Shown here: positions 1 to 8,945 of the stretch, piece after piece | Layout: each line of letters begins with the position of its first letter | How positions within the stretch are numbered: position 1 is the stretch's first letter | From: Syntrophaceae bacterium | Lineage (GTDB): Bacteria > Desulfobacterota > Syntrophia > Syntrophales > PHBD01 | Reading direction: 5' to 3' | DNA length: 64,000 bases | Assembly: GCA_013177825.1 (NCBI GenBank) | Contig: JABLXX010000001.1 | Location: 720,936 to 784,935, forward strand | Made by a program: the position numbers and the translations under genes | Notes under the pieces: generated by a model | The model's database searches: none | The model's input: the letters and a program-made list of their open reading frames with translations, nothing else | What the model was told of the DNA's origin: nothing

Positions 1-1185
1 GGCTCCTTCAAGTACACGGATTTCTTCCTGGCCAACGCCGGCACCCTGGCGGGGACCCGCCTTGCTCCCCTGGGCCTCGCGGCTCCCCTGGGCATCAGCT
101 TCTACACATTCATGCAGGTTGCCTACCTGGTCGATGTCTCCCGGGATACCAGCCGTCCCGGATCCCTGGCGGACGACGCCCTCTTCGGGAGCTTCTTCCC
201 CTATATCGCCTCGGGTCCCATCGTCCGGCATGATGCCCTGACCTCCCAGTTCGGCGGCTCCCCGGGGCTGCACGTCACGGCGGAGAACCTGGCCCGGGGT
301 CTTTTTCTCTTCTCCCTGGGGCTCTTCAAGAAGACCGCCCTGGCGGATAACCTCGCGATCACCGCGACGGGGGGATTCGACTCGGCGGCGACGCTGAACT
401 TCATGGAGGCCTGGCTCACCAGCCTGTCCTATACCTTCCAGCTCTATTTCGACTTCAGCGGCTACACGGACATGGCCCTCGGGGCGGCCCTGATGCTGGG
501 GATCGCCCTCCCGGCGAACTTCCTGTCCCCCTACAAGGCCGTGAGCCTCCGGGATTTCTGGCGCCGGTGGCACATCACCCTGTCGACGTTCCTCCGTGAC
601 TATCTCTACATCCCCCTCGGAGGCAACCGGAAGGGGGAGGCCCGGACTTACGGGAATCTCCTGGTGACCTTCCTGCTGTGTGGGCTCTGGCACGGGGCCG
701 CCTGGACCTTCGTCTTCTGGGGTTTCCTCCACGGGGCGGGGATGCTCGTCCAGAGGCTGTGGGACAAGACGGGGATCCGCATGTCCCGGGCCCTGGCCTG
801 GTTCGTCACCTTCAACTTCGTCAATATCGCCTGGGTTTTCTTCCGGGCCCGGGAGTGGGGGGACGCCCTGAAGGTCCTCAAGGGAATGTGCGGCCTGAAC
901 GGATTCGTCCTCTCGAAGAATCTTGCAGAGGTTCCGGTGGTCCGCGAACTGGCGGGGCTGGGCGTCCAGTTCGGGCAGTGGCACGAGCACCTGCCCAAGG
1001 CGCCGACGCACCTGTACCTCCTGTGCCTGGCCGCGATTCCGCTGGTCCTGCTGACAAGGAACTCCAACGAGCTGGCGGACCGCTTCACGCCGAACTGGAA
1101 AACGGCAACCGCCTTTGCCTTCTTCGTGGCCTGGGGTCTTCTTTCCCTGAACCGGGCGAGCGTGTTCCTCTACTTCAACTTCTAA
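1..1185 (+). CDS. MBOAT-family O-acyltransferase (AlgI-like), 5' end outside window
   Basis: The reading frame is open from base 1, so the start lies to the left of the window; 394 residues plus the stop are visible. The motifs are those of the membrane-bound O-acyltransferase family of the alginate O-acetyltransferase AlgI type: PLGISFYTF near the left edge, then WRRWHITLSTFLRDYLYIPL and the active-site segment CGLWHGAAW with the conserved His. Several hydrophobic segments follow, to a C-terminal FYFNF-type end. Such proteins move acetyl or acyl groups across the inner membrane onto exported polysaccharide, usually with an AlgJ/AlgX-like SGNH partner. No partner gene is visible downstream, so the substrate is unknown. 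Family assignment is secure; a role in exopolysaccharide acetylation is inference. Confidence 0.9.
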   Translation, partial: GSFKYTDFFLANAGTLAGTRLAPLGLAAPLGISFYTFMQVAYLVDVSRDTSRPGSLADDALFGSFFPYIASGPIVRHDALTSQFGGSPGLHVTAENLARGLFLFSLGLFKKTALADNLAITATGGFDSAATLNFMEAWLTSLSYTFQLYFDFSGYTDMALGAALMLGIALPANFLSPYKAVSLRDFWRRWHITLSTFLRDYLYIPLGGNRKGEARTYGNLLVTFLLCGLWHGAAWTFVFWGFLHGAGMLVQRLWDKTGIRMSRALAWFVTFNFVNIAWVFFRAREWGDALKVLKGMCGLNGFVLSKNLAEVPVVRELAGLGVQFGQWHEHLPKAPTHLYLLCLAAIPLVLLTRNSNELADRFTPNWKTATAFAFFVAWGLLSLNRASVFLYFNF

Positions 1186-1541
1186 GTCCTCCTTCTGAAT
1201 TCATTGGAACGCATGCCGGTTCTGAAATGGAAGCAGGCCGGAACTCCCGCGCCTGCCTGCCCGGCGATACGTGAAGTCGCCAGAATGCAACGTGATCAAG
1301 GGTTTGATGACCCTTCCCACCCCGCCGGCACCTAATCCTGCTTACGCAATAAAACCGTAATTTCAAGGCATTGCATTCCTTCCGCGCATCGTTTATCCCG
1401 CCTCCTATCATGCGGGGACCGGTTTCATTACGTCCGGTCCGCGCCTGAGCAAATTCCCCCACAGCCATTCCATTTTCCTGGATCTTATCGAGGCCTTTGA
1501 GGCCTGTCCCACAACATTTCCGAGAGGAGAGGATCGCCGGG
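1186..1541. other. Gene-free spacer between MBOAT gene and RHS gene
   Basis: No convincing ORF on either strand. A small dyad (AAGGGT...ACCCTT) lies near 1309-1326 but has no T-run. The RHS gene's Shine-Dalgarno-like GAGAGGAGAGG lies near the right end. No riboswitch was recognised. Confidence 0.5.
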
Positions 1542-4500
1542 ATGAAGAAAGCCGTTGTGAATCGCTGCCTGTTGCTTGTTGTGTGTCTGTTCGCATGGTT
1601 GTTCTTTCTTTCCACCGCCTGGGGAGCCTGCCGCGGTGGCGAGCGGATCGGTTACGAGACGCAGCAGATGCAGGTGGGCGCGACACAGATGCTCACGGTC
1701 ACCGGCGCCGGGCCGGACGGCTCGTACCGCTGGCGGGTCGCCTCGGGCGGCGGGACCCTCTCGGCGACGACAGGGGCATCCGTTGTGTACACGGCCCCCT
1801 CCTCGAACCCGGACTGTGTGAACAATCCCGTCATCACTCTCTCGGCGGACGGCGCCTCCTGCGACACCCTGCAGATCGCCGTGCACGGGTCCGGCACCAA
1901 CGACTGGTATTACCCTGTCTCGAAGGTGGGAGCCGTGGAGGTCTGCCAGGAGCATGCGGACCATACGGCCCTGTGCAGGGCCTGGATCGGATGCGACGGA
2001 AACCCCAGCGAGAACTGCCGGCCCTTTGGACCGAACTGTGGGATGACGTCTATATTTTGCAACTCCCATGGCTGGTTCCTGACCCGTCCCTGCAACTCCG
2101 AATCGGCACCCTACAATGTACCTCCAGGGACCTACTGCTCCGGCTCCATGGGACCGACCTACAAGGACATCCGGACCCCGATGATGAAGGCCAACGGCTG
2201 CTGCCCCGCGGCGCTCCTTCCGGCGGAGCCTCCGCCCCCGGCCTGTGACGTGTCGGTGACATCCTTCGGCGGGACCTCGACCGCCGTCGACGTCCAGAAC
2301 GGCGGGCGGGTGATCTTTTCCGGGACGATTGCCTCATCGGATCCCGTCTCCTGGACGGTGACCGTGGCGGGGAAGAAGATCGGGGAGGGGACTGGCTTCA
2401 CCGTGTCGGTCCCCTGGGACGGCCGGCTGGACGGACAGGTCGCGGAGATCGGCAAGACCCATCCGGTGAAGCTCGTGGCGGTGACCACCGAAGGCCGGTG
2501 CAGCGCCGAGGGGGAGACGGCCGCCACCGTCACCGCCTCGGAAAAAGACTGCAAGCTCCAGGTCAACATCGGCTCCTCGGCGCATGTCGCCTCAGGGGGA
2601 CTCTCCGATTCCCTGACCCTCTTCCGGCTCCCGGGCTCCCGGATGATGCCGGACTTCACGCTCTCCTACAACGGCGAAGACGGACGCAGGGGCGTCCTCG
2701 GTACCGGCTGGACTCACGACTACATGGAGACCCTCACGGCCGTTCCGGAGGAGGACCGGTACGTCTGGCGGGACGGCCAGGGAGGCCGGCTGGTGCTGTA
2801 CCGGAACGGTGAAGTCCACACCCCGGAGCATGCCTCCTATCCCGCCCTGACGAAGAACGCCGACGGGACGTACGACCTCTTCTCCCGGGACCTGACCCAC
2901 CGCCTCTTCAACGCCTCGGGGAAGCTCACGGCCATCCTGGACCGGAACGGAAACACCGTCACCCTCACGTACGATCCGGGCAACAACCTGACCGCCGTCA
3001 CCGACCCGGCGGGCCGGAAGATTGCCTTCGAGTATGATGCCGCCGGCCTCCTCGGCGCTGTCATCGACCCCAACGGCAACACCCACTCCTTTACCTACAC
3101 CGGGAAGACCGTGGCGGGGGCCGTCCTGGGGCAGGTCGCCTCGCACACCCCCGCGGGACTGCAGGCATGGAGATTTACGTACGACGACAACCTCCTGATC
3201 CTTTCGAAGACGGACCCCCGGGGGTACGAGACCTGCTATGCCTACGATGAAAATCATCGCCTGATCCAGTCGACGGATCCGGAGAGCAGGACCCGGGTGA
3301 TCCGGTACGATCCCGAGTCGGCCACCTCCACCCTGACGGAGAAGGATGGGGGGACCTGGACTTACCGGTATGAACCCATTCTCGGCGTTCTCCTGGAGAG
3401 GACAGATCCCCTGGGCTACACGACCCGCTACGGCTACGACGGCAACCGGAACCTGGTCAAACAGACGGAGCCCGACGGGAGCGAGACCGCCTACACCTAC
3501 GACGGCTACGGCAACGTCGCCTCGGTCACGGACCCCTTGGGAAAGACGACAACCTTCACCTACAGCGACCTCAGTCAGATCACGACCGTCACCGATCCCC
3601 TGGGGAACACGGTCCGCTACGGCTATGACGCCCGGGGGAACCTCCTCACCGTCACCGATGCGTCCGGTGCCGCCACCCGTTACACCTATGACGACCGGGG
3701 CAACGTCACCGCCATCACCGACGCCCTGGGGCGGACGCTCACGCTGCGCTATGACGCTTCGGGCAACCTCGTTTCCGTCACGGACCCGGAGAGGAACACG
3801 GCGATCCTGGGCTACGACGGCCTGGGAAACCGGATCCGGATGAAGGATGCCCTGGGGAACGCCACCGCGTTTGACTTTGACAGCCTGAACCGGCTCATCC
3901 GGATCACCGATCCCCTGGGGCACGTCACCCGCCTCACCCGTGATGCCGGCGGCAACCCCCTGTCGGTCACCGACCCCAACGGCCACGCCACGGGCTACAC
4001 ATACAATTACCGAGACCGGGTGATCGGGATCACCGACGCCCTGGGGCAGCATACGACCCTCATCTACGGCGGGTCGTCCTGCCCCTCCTGCGGCGGCGGG
4101 GCGGACAGACTGACGGCGGTGATGGACGCGAAGGGGCAGACCACGACCTTCGAATACGACCTGGCGGGGAGACGGACGAAGGAGACGGATCCCCTGGGGC
4201 ACGTCGCTTCCTATGCTTACGACGCCCGGGGAAACCTCGCCGCCCTGACACGGCCCGACGGGCGGACCATTACCTACCGGTACGACTGGAACGGGAGGCT
4301 GACCGAAAAGGTCTTCTCCGACGGATCGACCGCCGCCTTTCAGTACGACGACGCAGGGAACCTGGTCTATGCGGGGAATCAGAACATCGCCTACCGCTTC
4401 ACCTGGGATGCGAACCGCCGGATCACCGAGGTTGTCGATTCCGATGGCCGGCTGATCCGCTACTCCTACGATGCCCTGGGGAACCGGACGGAGATGGTCA

Positions 4501-6164
4501 CGCCGGAGGGGAAGGCCGTCTCCTACAGCTACGACCTCGACGGACGCGTTACCGGGATCGGGACGGCGGAGGAGACAGGCAGCGATGCGGGAAGCGGCAG
4601 CGGGAACGATGCAGACCACGGAGCTTACCGCTTCACCTACGATGCGGCGGGAAGGAGAACCCTGCTGGCCCGGCCGAGTGGGACAGCTACAACCTACAGC
4701 TACGACGCCGGCGGCCGCCTGGTGAAGATCCTCCACCGGGACAAGGACGGCAAGACCCTCGACACCGTCGGCTACGCCCATGACAACGCCGGCAACCGGA
4801 CCACCCGGGAGGAGAAGGACAAGACCGTCACCTACGGCTATGACGCCGTGGACCGCCTGATGGAGGCCGTGCCGAAGCCGAAATCGAAGAAGGGTATCCT
4901 GGGAAGGCTTCTCGATGAGATCGCCAAGAAGCAGAAGGAATCCTATGACTACGATTCCGTGGGGAACCGGGTCCGGGGTCCCGGGAAGAATGAGCGCCAG
5001 GCCCATGACGCGGGGAACCGGCTCCTGGAGGACAGGGATCACCGCTACGAGTACGATGCCAACGGCAACCTGATGAAGAAGACCGGAACGGGCGCTCTCG
5101 GGGCCGTCACCACCTACCGCTACGACGACGAGAACAACCTGATCGGGGTGCAGATTGCCCTGGGACCCCTCACGACGAAGATCCGATATGCCTACGATCC
5201 TTTCGGCAGGCGCATCTCAAAGACCGTCCTGGGGGAGATCGAGATCGGAGACAAGGAATTCAATATCCCCGCGCCCCGGACGATCCGCTATGTCTACGAC
5301 AACGAAGACGTGATCCTGGAATACCTGAAACACGGGGACAAGGAAGCGCGCATCGCCTCCTACCTCCACGGCCCCGGGATCGACGAGCCTCTGGCGGTGG
5401 AGAGGAGAGGACCCCCGCTCTTCGGGGACGGCGGGTTTGAGACCTATGACTACATCGCCGATGGACTGGGCTCCGTCACCGGCCTGGCGGATCAGAAAGG
5501 GCGCCTGGTCCAGCGGTACGAGTACGATTCCTTCGGGAACCCGAAGCCGAACCTCTCCCTTGTCTCCCAGCCCTATGCCTTTACCGGCCGTGAGTACGAC
5601 GCAGATACAGGCCTTTACTATTACCGCGCCCGGTACTACGATCCAAAGGCCGGGCGGTTCATCACCAGGGATCCCATTGGGCTTGCGGGAGGAATCAATC
5701 GATACGCTTATGTTGAAAATAATCCGACCAACATGTGGGATCCTTTCGGTCTGTTCAGTGCGGGAGGACCGGGCGCACGCTATCTCGGACATGCCGATTT
5801 TTCCGGGAGCGACAGATTTAACTATAATCTTGAAGATACAACCTTCGAAACATCTCCATTCAGGGCGCCAGAACGCCATTTTCGAGACTTATCAATATCG
5901 GAACGTGACGTCTCCGCAGCCATAGCGGTCTGTAATAAGGAGTCCTTTGAGAGGTCGATGCATCGAGGTCAAGATTATTTCTCCCATTACGCGAAAGGCT
6001 ATCGGTGGGCGCCCTTCCGCATTCTGAAAAATCTTGGTTTTGGACATATTTTCGACTTTAATGCGCCTGATGAAGATGTTCGCGCGTGGCAGCTGGCGCA
6101 GCAATGGACAAATAAGGGTTGGCTAAAGCAATGGAACATCAATTGTAACTGTAAAAAAAGATGA
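1542..6164 (+). CDS. Secreted RHS-repeat protein with polymorphic C-terminal toxin-like tip
   Basis: About 1540 residues. The start at 1542 is chosen because it follows a GA-rich ribosome site and begins a clear signal peptide (MKK, hydrophobic core, cleavage near AWGA). An Ig-like/Cys-rich N-terminal region of about 300 residues is followed by a DUF6531-type segment (LPGSRMMPDFTLSYNG) and more than 25 YDxxGN repeats. Next is the conserved RHS core (YYYRARYYDPKAGRFITRDP, ending WDPFGLF, about 1405). The last 130 or so residues are unrelated to the core and clearly lower in GC, the usual mark of an exchangeable tip. The tip has a His/Asp-rich pattern (HRGQDYFSH, GFGHIFD), reminiscent of metal-dependent lipases or nucleases; that is inference. 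RHS shells encapsulate and deliver such tips. The small gene directly downstream fits an immunity gene. Confidence 0.93.
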   Translation: MKKAVVNRCLLLVVCLFAWLFFLSTAWGACRGGERIGYETQQMQVGATQMLTVTGAGPDGSYRWRVASGGGTLSATTGASVVYTAPSSNPDCVNNPVITLSADGASCDTLQIAVHGSGTNDWYYPVSKVGAVEVCQEHADHTALCRAWIGCDGNPSENCRPFGPNCGMTSIFCNSHGWFLTRPCNSESAPYNVPPGTYCSGSMGPTYKDIRTPMMKANGCCPAALLPAEPPPPACDVSVTSFGGTSTAVDVQNGGRVIFSGTIASSDPVSWTVTVAGKKIGEGTGFTVSVPWDGRLDGQVAEIGKTHPVKLVAVTTEGRCSAEGETAATVTASEKDCKLQVNIGSSAHVASGGLSDSLTLFRLPGSRMMPDFTLSYNGEDGRRGVLGTGWTHDYMETLTAVPEEDRYVWRDGQGGRLVLYRNGEVHTPEHASYPALTKNADGTYDLFSRDLTHRLFNASGKLTAILDRNGNTVTLTYDPGNNLTAVTDPAGRKIAFEYDAAGLLGAVIDPNGNTHSFTYTGKTVAGAVLGQVASHTPAGLQAWRFTYDDNLLILSKTDPRGYETCYAYDENHRLIQSTDPESRTRVIRYDPESATSTLTEKDGGTWTYRYEPILGVLLERTDPLGYTTRYGYDGNRNLVKQTEPDGSETAYTYDGYGNVASVTDPLGKTTTFTYSDLSQITTVTDPLGNTVRYGYDARGNLLTVTDASGAATRYTYDDRGNVTAITDALGRTLTLRYDASGNLVSVTDPERNTAILGYDGLGNRIRMKDALGNATAFDFDSLNRLIRITDPLGHVTRLTRDAGGNPLSVTDPNGHATGYTYNYRDRVIGITDALGQHTTLIYGGSSCPSCGGGADRLTAVMDAKGQTTTFEYDLAGRRTKETDPLGHVASYAYDARGNLAALTRPDGRTITYRYDWNGRLTEKVFSDGSTAAFQYDDAGNLVYAGNQNIAYRFTWDANRRITEVVDSDGRLIRYSYDALGNRTEMVTPEGKAVSYSYDLDGRVTGIGTAEETGSDAGSGSGNDADHGAYRFTYDAAGRRTLLARPSGTATTYSYDAGGRLVKILHRDKDGKTLDTVGYAHDNAGNRTTREEKDKTVTYGYDAVDRLMEAVPKPKSKKGILGRLLDEIAKKQKESYDYDSVGNRVRGPGKNERQAHDAGNRLLEDRDHRYEYDANGNLMKKTGTGALGAVTTYRYDDENNLIGVQIALGPLTTKIRYAYDPFGRRISKTVLGEIEIGDKEFNIPAPRTIRYVYDNEDVILEYLKHGDKEARIASYLHGPGIDEPLAVERRGPPLFGDGGFETYDYIADGLGSVTGLADQKGRLVQRYEYDSFGNPKPNLSLVSQPYAFTGREYDADTGLYYYRARYYDPKAGRFITRDPIGLAGGINRYAYVENNPTNMWDPFGLFSAGGPGARYLGHADFSGSDRFNYNLEDTTFETSPFRAPERHFRDLSISERDVSAAIAVCNKESFERSMHRGQDYFSHYAKGYRWAPFRILKNLGFGHIFDFNAPDEDVRAWQLAQQWTNKGWLKQWNINCNCKKR

Positions 6165-6174
6165 AAGAAAACTA

Positions 6175-6618
6175 ATGAATACACATAAATATCTGATCAT
6201 TCTCGGAGCAGTTGTCGCACCGTTGATAATTGTCTTTTCCATGGTCGTAAACAGTCTGGCTGCAGACCTTCAATATACCGTCACAGACAGACCCGATGGC
6301 GGATATACAATAAAGATTGAATGTAAAAAGAGAATTTGGAGGCCTATCACGGCAGAAGGGTTCTTCCCGGTGCATAGAAGCTCTTATGTAATAGAATTCA
6401 AGGGGAAAGGTGTGGATTGGACTTTTCGGAACGCAGAGGGCTATTACTATTCCTTTCAGGAAATTGTCAGTAAAGACCGATCCTGGGATCTCGGCTATGC
6501 TTGGGTTGATCTCGATCGAAAGTATCTTTACCTGAGCTTGTTTTGGGCGATACATCCCGATGATGTTAAACCTCACTATGTCAATGGCCGCTATCGGCTG
6601 GATGGGAAAAAAGACTGA
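6175..6618 (+). CDS. Small exported protein, candidate immunity protein for the RHS tip
   Basis: 147 residues, starting 10 bases after the RHS stop and sharing its low GC. The N-terminus has a long hydrophobic stretch (about residues 5-27) ending VNSLAAD, so it is probably exported or membrane-anchored. The remainder is rich in Tyr, Trp and charged residues (YYYSFQEIV, DLGYAWVDLD) and looks like a small beta-rich domain. I do not recognise the family. Position immediately after a polymorphic RHS tip is the standard location of a cognate immunity gene. A periplasmic location would imply that the toxin acts in the envelope. Function is inferred from context only. Confidence 0.6.
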   Translation: MNTHKYLIILGAVVAPLIIVFSMVVNSLAADLQYTVTDRPDGGYTIKIECKKRIWRPITAEGFFPVHRSSYVIEFKGKGVDWTFRNAEGYYYSFQEIVSKDRSWDLGYAWVDLDRKYLYLSLFWAIHPDDVKPHYVNGRYRLDGKKD

Positions 6619-6671
6619 GAGGAGTTACGATGAATACTTGGAAATGTGCCTTGTGAAACTATTAAAAATGC

Positions 6672-6905
6672 GATTTCCCTCTGGATGTCTTCATTCCGGA
6701 ACCTGGGTCTTTCTACGTCATGGATCGAGGATACTTGGACTTTCATCGTCTCTATCTTCTCTCCCAGTCCATGGCCTTCTTTGTCATCCGCGCAAAGAAG
6801 AATCTTGTCGCCCGAAGGCTGTATTCCCATGCCGTCGATTAATCGAATGGTTTAATCTGTGACCAATCCATTGAATCTATTCGACTATTAATGGGACACT
6901 ACTGA
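6672..6905 (+). pseudogene. IS4-family transposase fragment (relic)
   Basis: Translated in the frame of 6687, this stretch reads IPEPGSFYVMDRGYLDF, then AFFVIRAKKNL, ARRLYSHAVD, a stop codon (TAA at 6840) and SNGLICDQSIE. This is the YREK/DDE-region signature of IS4-type transposases (family pattern: G-S/A-F-Y-V-M-D-R-G-Y-L-D-F, then A-F-F-V-x-R-A-K). It lacks both ends of the protein, is broken by at least one in-frame stop and ends at another stop near 6905. It is an inactive remnant, showing that the downstream edge of the RHS locus has taken insertions. Confidence 0.75.
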
Positions 6906-6994
6906 TATCGCATATTTTATCGCTACTATTTTGTATCTTTTTTAGCGAGATGATTTACACGTATGCGTATGTGATGTTGGCTAATGGCGTTGAC

Positions 6995-7205
6995 CTGATT
7001 ACCGGCATTGCATATCCGAAGGCTGGGCGGTTCATTGCTAAGGCTCCGTGCGACACGATGGGTGTCAGAGCTACACATCTGACAAGCATCCCAGCTTTGG
7101 TAGACAGGGGACGTTACCTCAACTGTCGAACAAGGAGACCATGGCGAGGCGGTTAAGGATCGAATATCCGGACAAGGGATCACCGCTACGAAATTGATCT
7201 CGTTC
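6995..7205 (+). pseudogene. Degenerate RHS core fragments
   Basis: At 7012-7037 the DNA reads close to the RHS core at 5640-5666: the translation YPKAGRFIAKAP matches YDPKAGRFITRDP of the intact gene. At 7180-7195 a 16-base stretch (GGGATCACCGCTACGA) is identical to 5036-5051 of the RHS gene, encoding DHRYE. The order of the two pieces is reversed relative to the intact gene and no reading frame joins them. They look like decayed pieces of a displaced RHS tip or core. The first match is the stronger; the second is short. Confidence 0.4.
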
Positions 7206-7305
7206 AAATCTATCCCCTTTTTCACTTTTCTGTGGTAAGCCTCGCCTGACCGGCGTCATCCTTGAACAGCACGGCGCCGGAACCTTCTACCAAGACAGGA
7301 TTCAT

Positions 7306-8241
7306 ATGGGATTGTTTGACCGCAAAAACGGATTTTTCGACAAGCTGAAGTCTGGGCTGGAAAAGACGAAGAAGCTCCTTCTCACCGACGTGGACGACCT
7401 GATCCTGGGGGCGAAGGTCATCGACCAGAAGCTCTACGACGACATCGAGGAGGCCCTCATCATGGCCGACGTGGGGCCCACCTTCGCCCACGAGTTGATC
7501 GAGCGGATGCAGGAACAGGTGAAGCGAAAGCAGCTGACCCAGCCGGAGCTCCTCAAGAAGGTCCTCCGGGAGTCCATGGAGGAGATCCTTGTGTCCGGGG
7601 CTTCGCCCCCGGTTTCCGTACCCGCCGGCAGTCCTCTCGTCATCATGGTCATCGGCGTCAACGGCACCGGGAAAACGACCACCATCGGCAAACTGGCCCG
7701 GTTCTACAAGGGTGAGGGGAAAGAAGTACTCCTGGTGGCGGCGGACACCTTCCGGGCGGCCGCCATCGAGCAGCTCGAGGTCTGGGCGAGCCGGACAGGA
7801 TCGCCCCTGGTGAAACAGCAGGCCGGGGCCGACCCGTCGGCGGTGGTCTTCGATGCCATGAAAGCGGCATCTTCTGTCAGGCAGCCGATTGTGATCATCG
7901 ACACGGCCGGCCGGCTCCACACAAAGGTCAACCTGATGGAGGAGCTCAAGAAGATGAAGCGGATCATGGACCGCGAGCTGTCCGGGGCGCCCCATGAGAC
8001 CTACCTCGTCCTGGATGCCACGACGGGGCAGAACGCTGTCTCGCAGGCCAAGCTCTTTCACGACGAGATCGGCGTCAGCGGGATCGTCCTGACGAAGCTC
8101 GACGGGACTGCCAAGGGCGGGGTCGTGATCCGCATCGCCCGGGAGTTGAAGATTCCCATCCGGTACATCGGTGTCGGCGAGGGGCTGGACGACCTGAGGC
8201 CCTTTGACGCGGCGGAGTTCGTGGAGGCGCTGTTCGACTGA
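7306..8241 (+). CDS. ftsY: Signal recognition particle receptor FtsY
   Basis: 311 residues comprising the NG domain of the SRP receptor GTPase, which docks SRP-ribosome complexes at the inner membrane. The P-loop is GVNGTGKTT (residues 117-125), followed by AADTFRAAA, DTAGRLHTK, TKLDGTAKGG and the C-terminal YIGVGEGLDDLRPFDAAEFV. The acidic N-terminal A domain of the E. coli protein is missing; only a short amphipathic start (MGLFDRKNGFFDKLKSG) precedes the N domain, as in many other bacteria. The ribosome site GACAGGA is modest. The gene immediately follows the RHS relics. A housekeeping gene; assignment is secure. Confidence 0.97.
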   Translation: MGLFDRKNGFFDKLKSGLEKTKKLLLTDVDDLILGAKVIDQKLYDDIEEALIMADVGPTFAHELIERMQEQVKRKQLTQPELLKKVLRESMEEILVSGASPPVSVPAGSPLVIMVIGVNGTGKTTTIGKLARFYKGEGKEVLLVAADTFRAAAIEQLEVWASRTGSPLVKQQAGADPSAVVFDAMKAASSVRQPIVIIDTAGRLHTKVNLMEELKKMKRIMDRELSGAPHETYLVLDATTGQNAVSQAKLFHDEIGVSGIVLTKLDGTAKGGVVIRIARELKIPIRYIGVGEGLDDLRPFDAAEFVEALFD

Positions 8242-8288
8242 GATCCCGGCCCGGGTGCAGCCGGCTTCGGGGCGCAGAGGAGGGGACG

Positions 8289-8945
8289 GTGGAGCGCATC
8301 TTTGCCGTTGGAGACGTCCACGGCTGCCGTGCCCTGCTGGAGAAACTCCTGGGGCGCCTCGATCTGCGTCCCGAGACGGACACCGTCGTCTTCATCGGGG
8401 ATTACATCGACCGGGGGCCGGATTCCCGGGGCGTCATCGATACCGTCCTGGAACTCCGGCGTCGGATTCCGAGGGTGATCTGCCTGCTCGGGAACCACGA
8501 ACGGATGTTCCTGGACTACCTGGAAGATCCCGCCACGGCGATGATGTTCCTGGGAAACGGAGGCGTCGCCACGCTGCGCTCTTACGGGCTCTGGAGGGGG
8601 GAGCGGCCGGCGATCGATGACCTCCCGGAGGAGCATCGGCTTTTTTTCGAATCGCTCTCCCTCTGGCATGAAACGGAGCATCATCTCTTCGTTCACGCGG
8701 GCCTCCGGCCGGGTGTTCCCCTGGCGGAGCAGGATCCCTGGGATCTCGTCTGGATCCGCCGGGAGTTCATCCATTCCTCCGCGTCCTTCGGAAAGATCGT
8801 CGTCTTCGGGCACACCCCCTTCCCGGAGCCCTTCGTGGACGGGACGAAAATCGGCATCGACACGGGCGCGGTCTACGGCGGTCCATTGACCTGCGTGGAG
8901 CTGCCGGTGATGCGGTTTCACACGGCGCAAGGAGGCACCGGTTGA
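8289..8945 (+). CDS. Metallophosphoesterase (PPP-type serine/threonine phosphatase or Ap4A hydrolase family)
   Basis: 218 residues with a GTG start preceded by GAGGAGGGG. The three metal-binding blocks of the calcineurin-like PPP group are clear: GDVHG (residues 8-12), GDYIDRG (about 37-43) and LLGNHE (about 70-75). Later histidines (LFVHAGLRPG, VFGHTPF) complete the dinuclear site. The family includes PrpA/PrpB phosphatases and symmetrical diadenosine tetraphosphatases; the sequence alone does not decide which. It overlaps the next gene by four bases (TTGA), so the two are probably co-translated, and it lies 47 bases after ftsY. Confidence 0.9.
   Translation: MERIFAVGDVHGCRALLEKLLGRLDLRPETDTVVFIGDYIDRGPDSRGVIDTVLELRRRIPRVICLLGNHERMFLDYLEDPATAMMFLGNGGVATLRSYGLWRGERPAIDDLPEEHRLFFESLSLWHETEHHLFVHAGLRPGVPLAEQDPWDLVWIRREFIHSSASFGKIVVFGHTPFPEPFVDGTKIGIDTGAVYGGPLTCVELPVMRFHTAQGGTG

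Noticed and set aside
2592-5042. 816-residue open frame on the minus strand opposite the RHS gene
   Set aside because: It mirrors the codon pattern of the RHS repeats, has no recognisable domain or ribosome site, and is an artefact of high GC and repeat codons.
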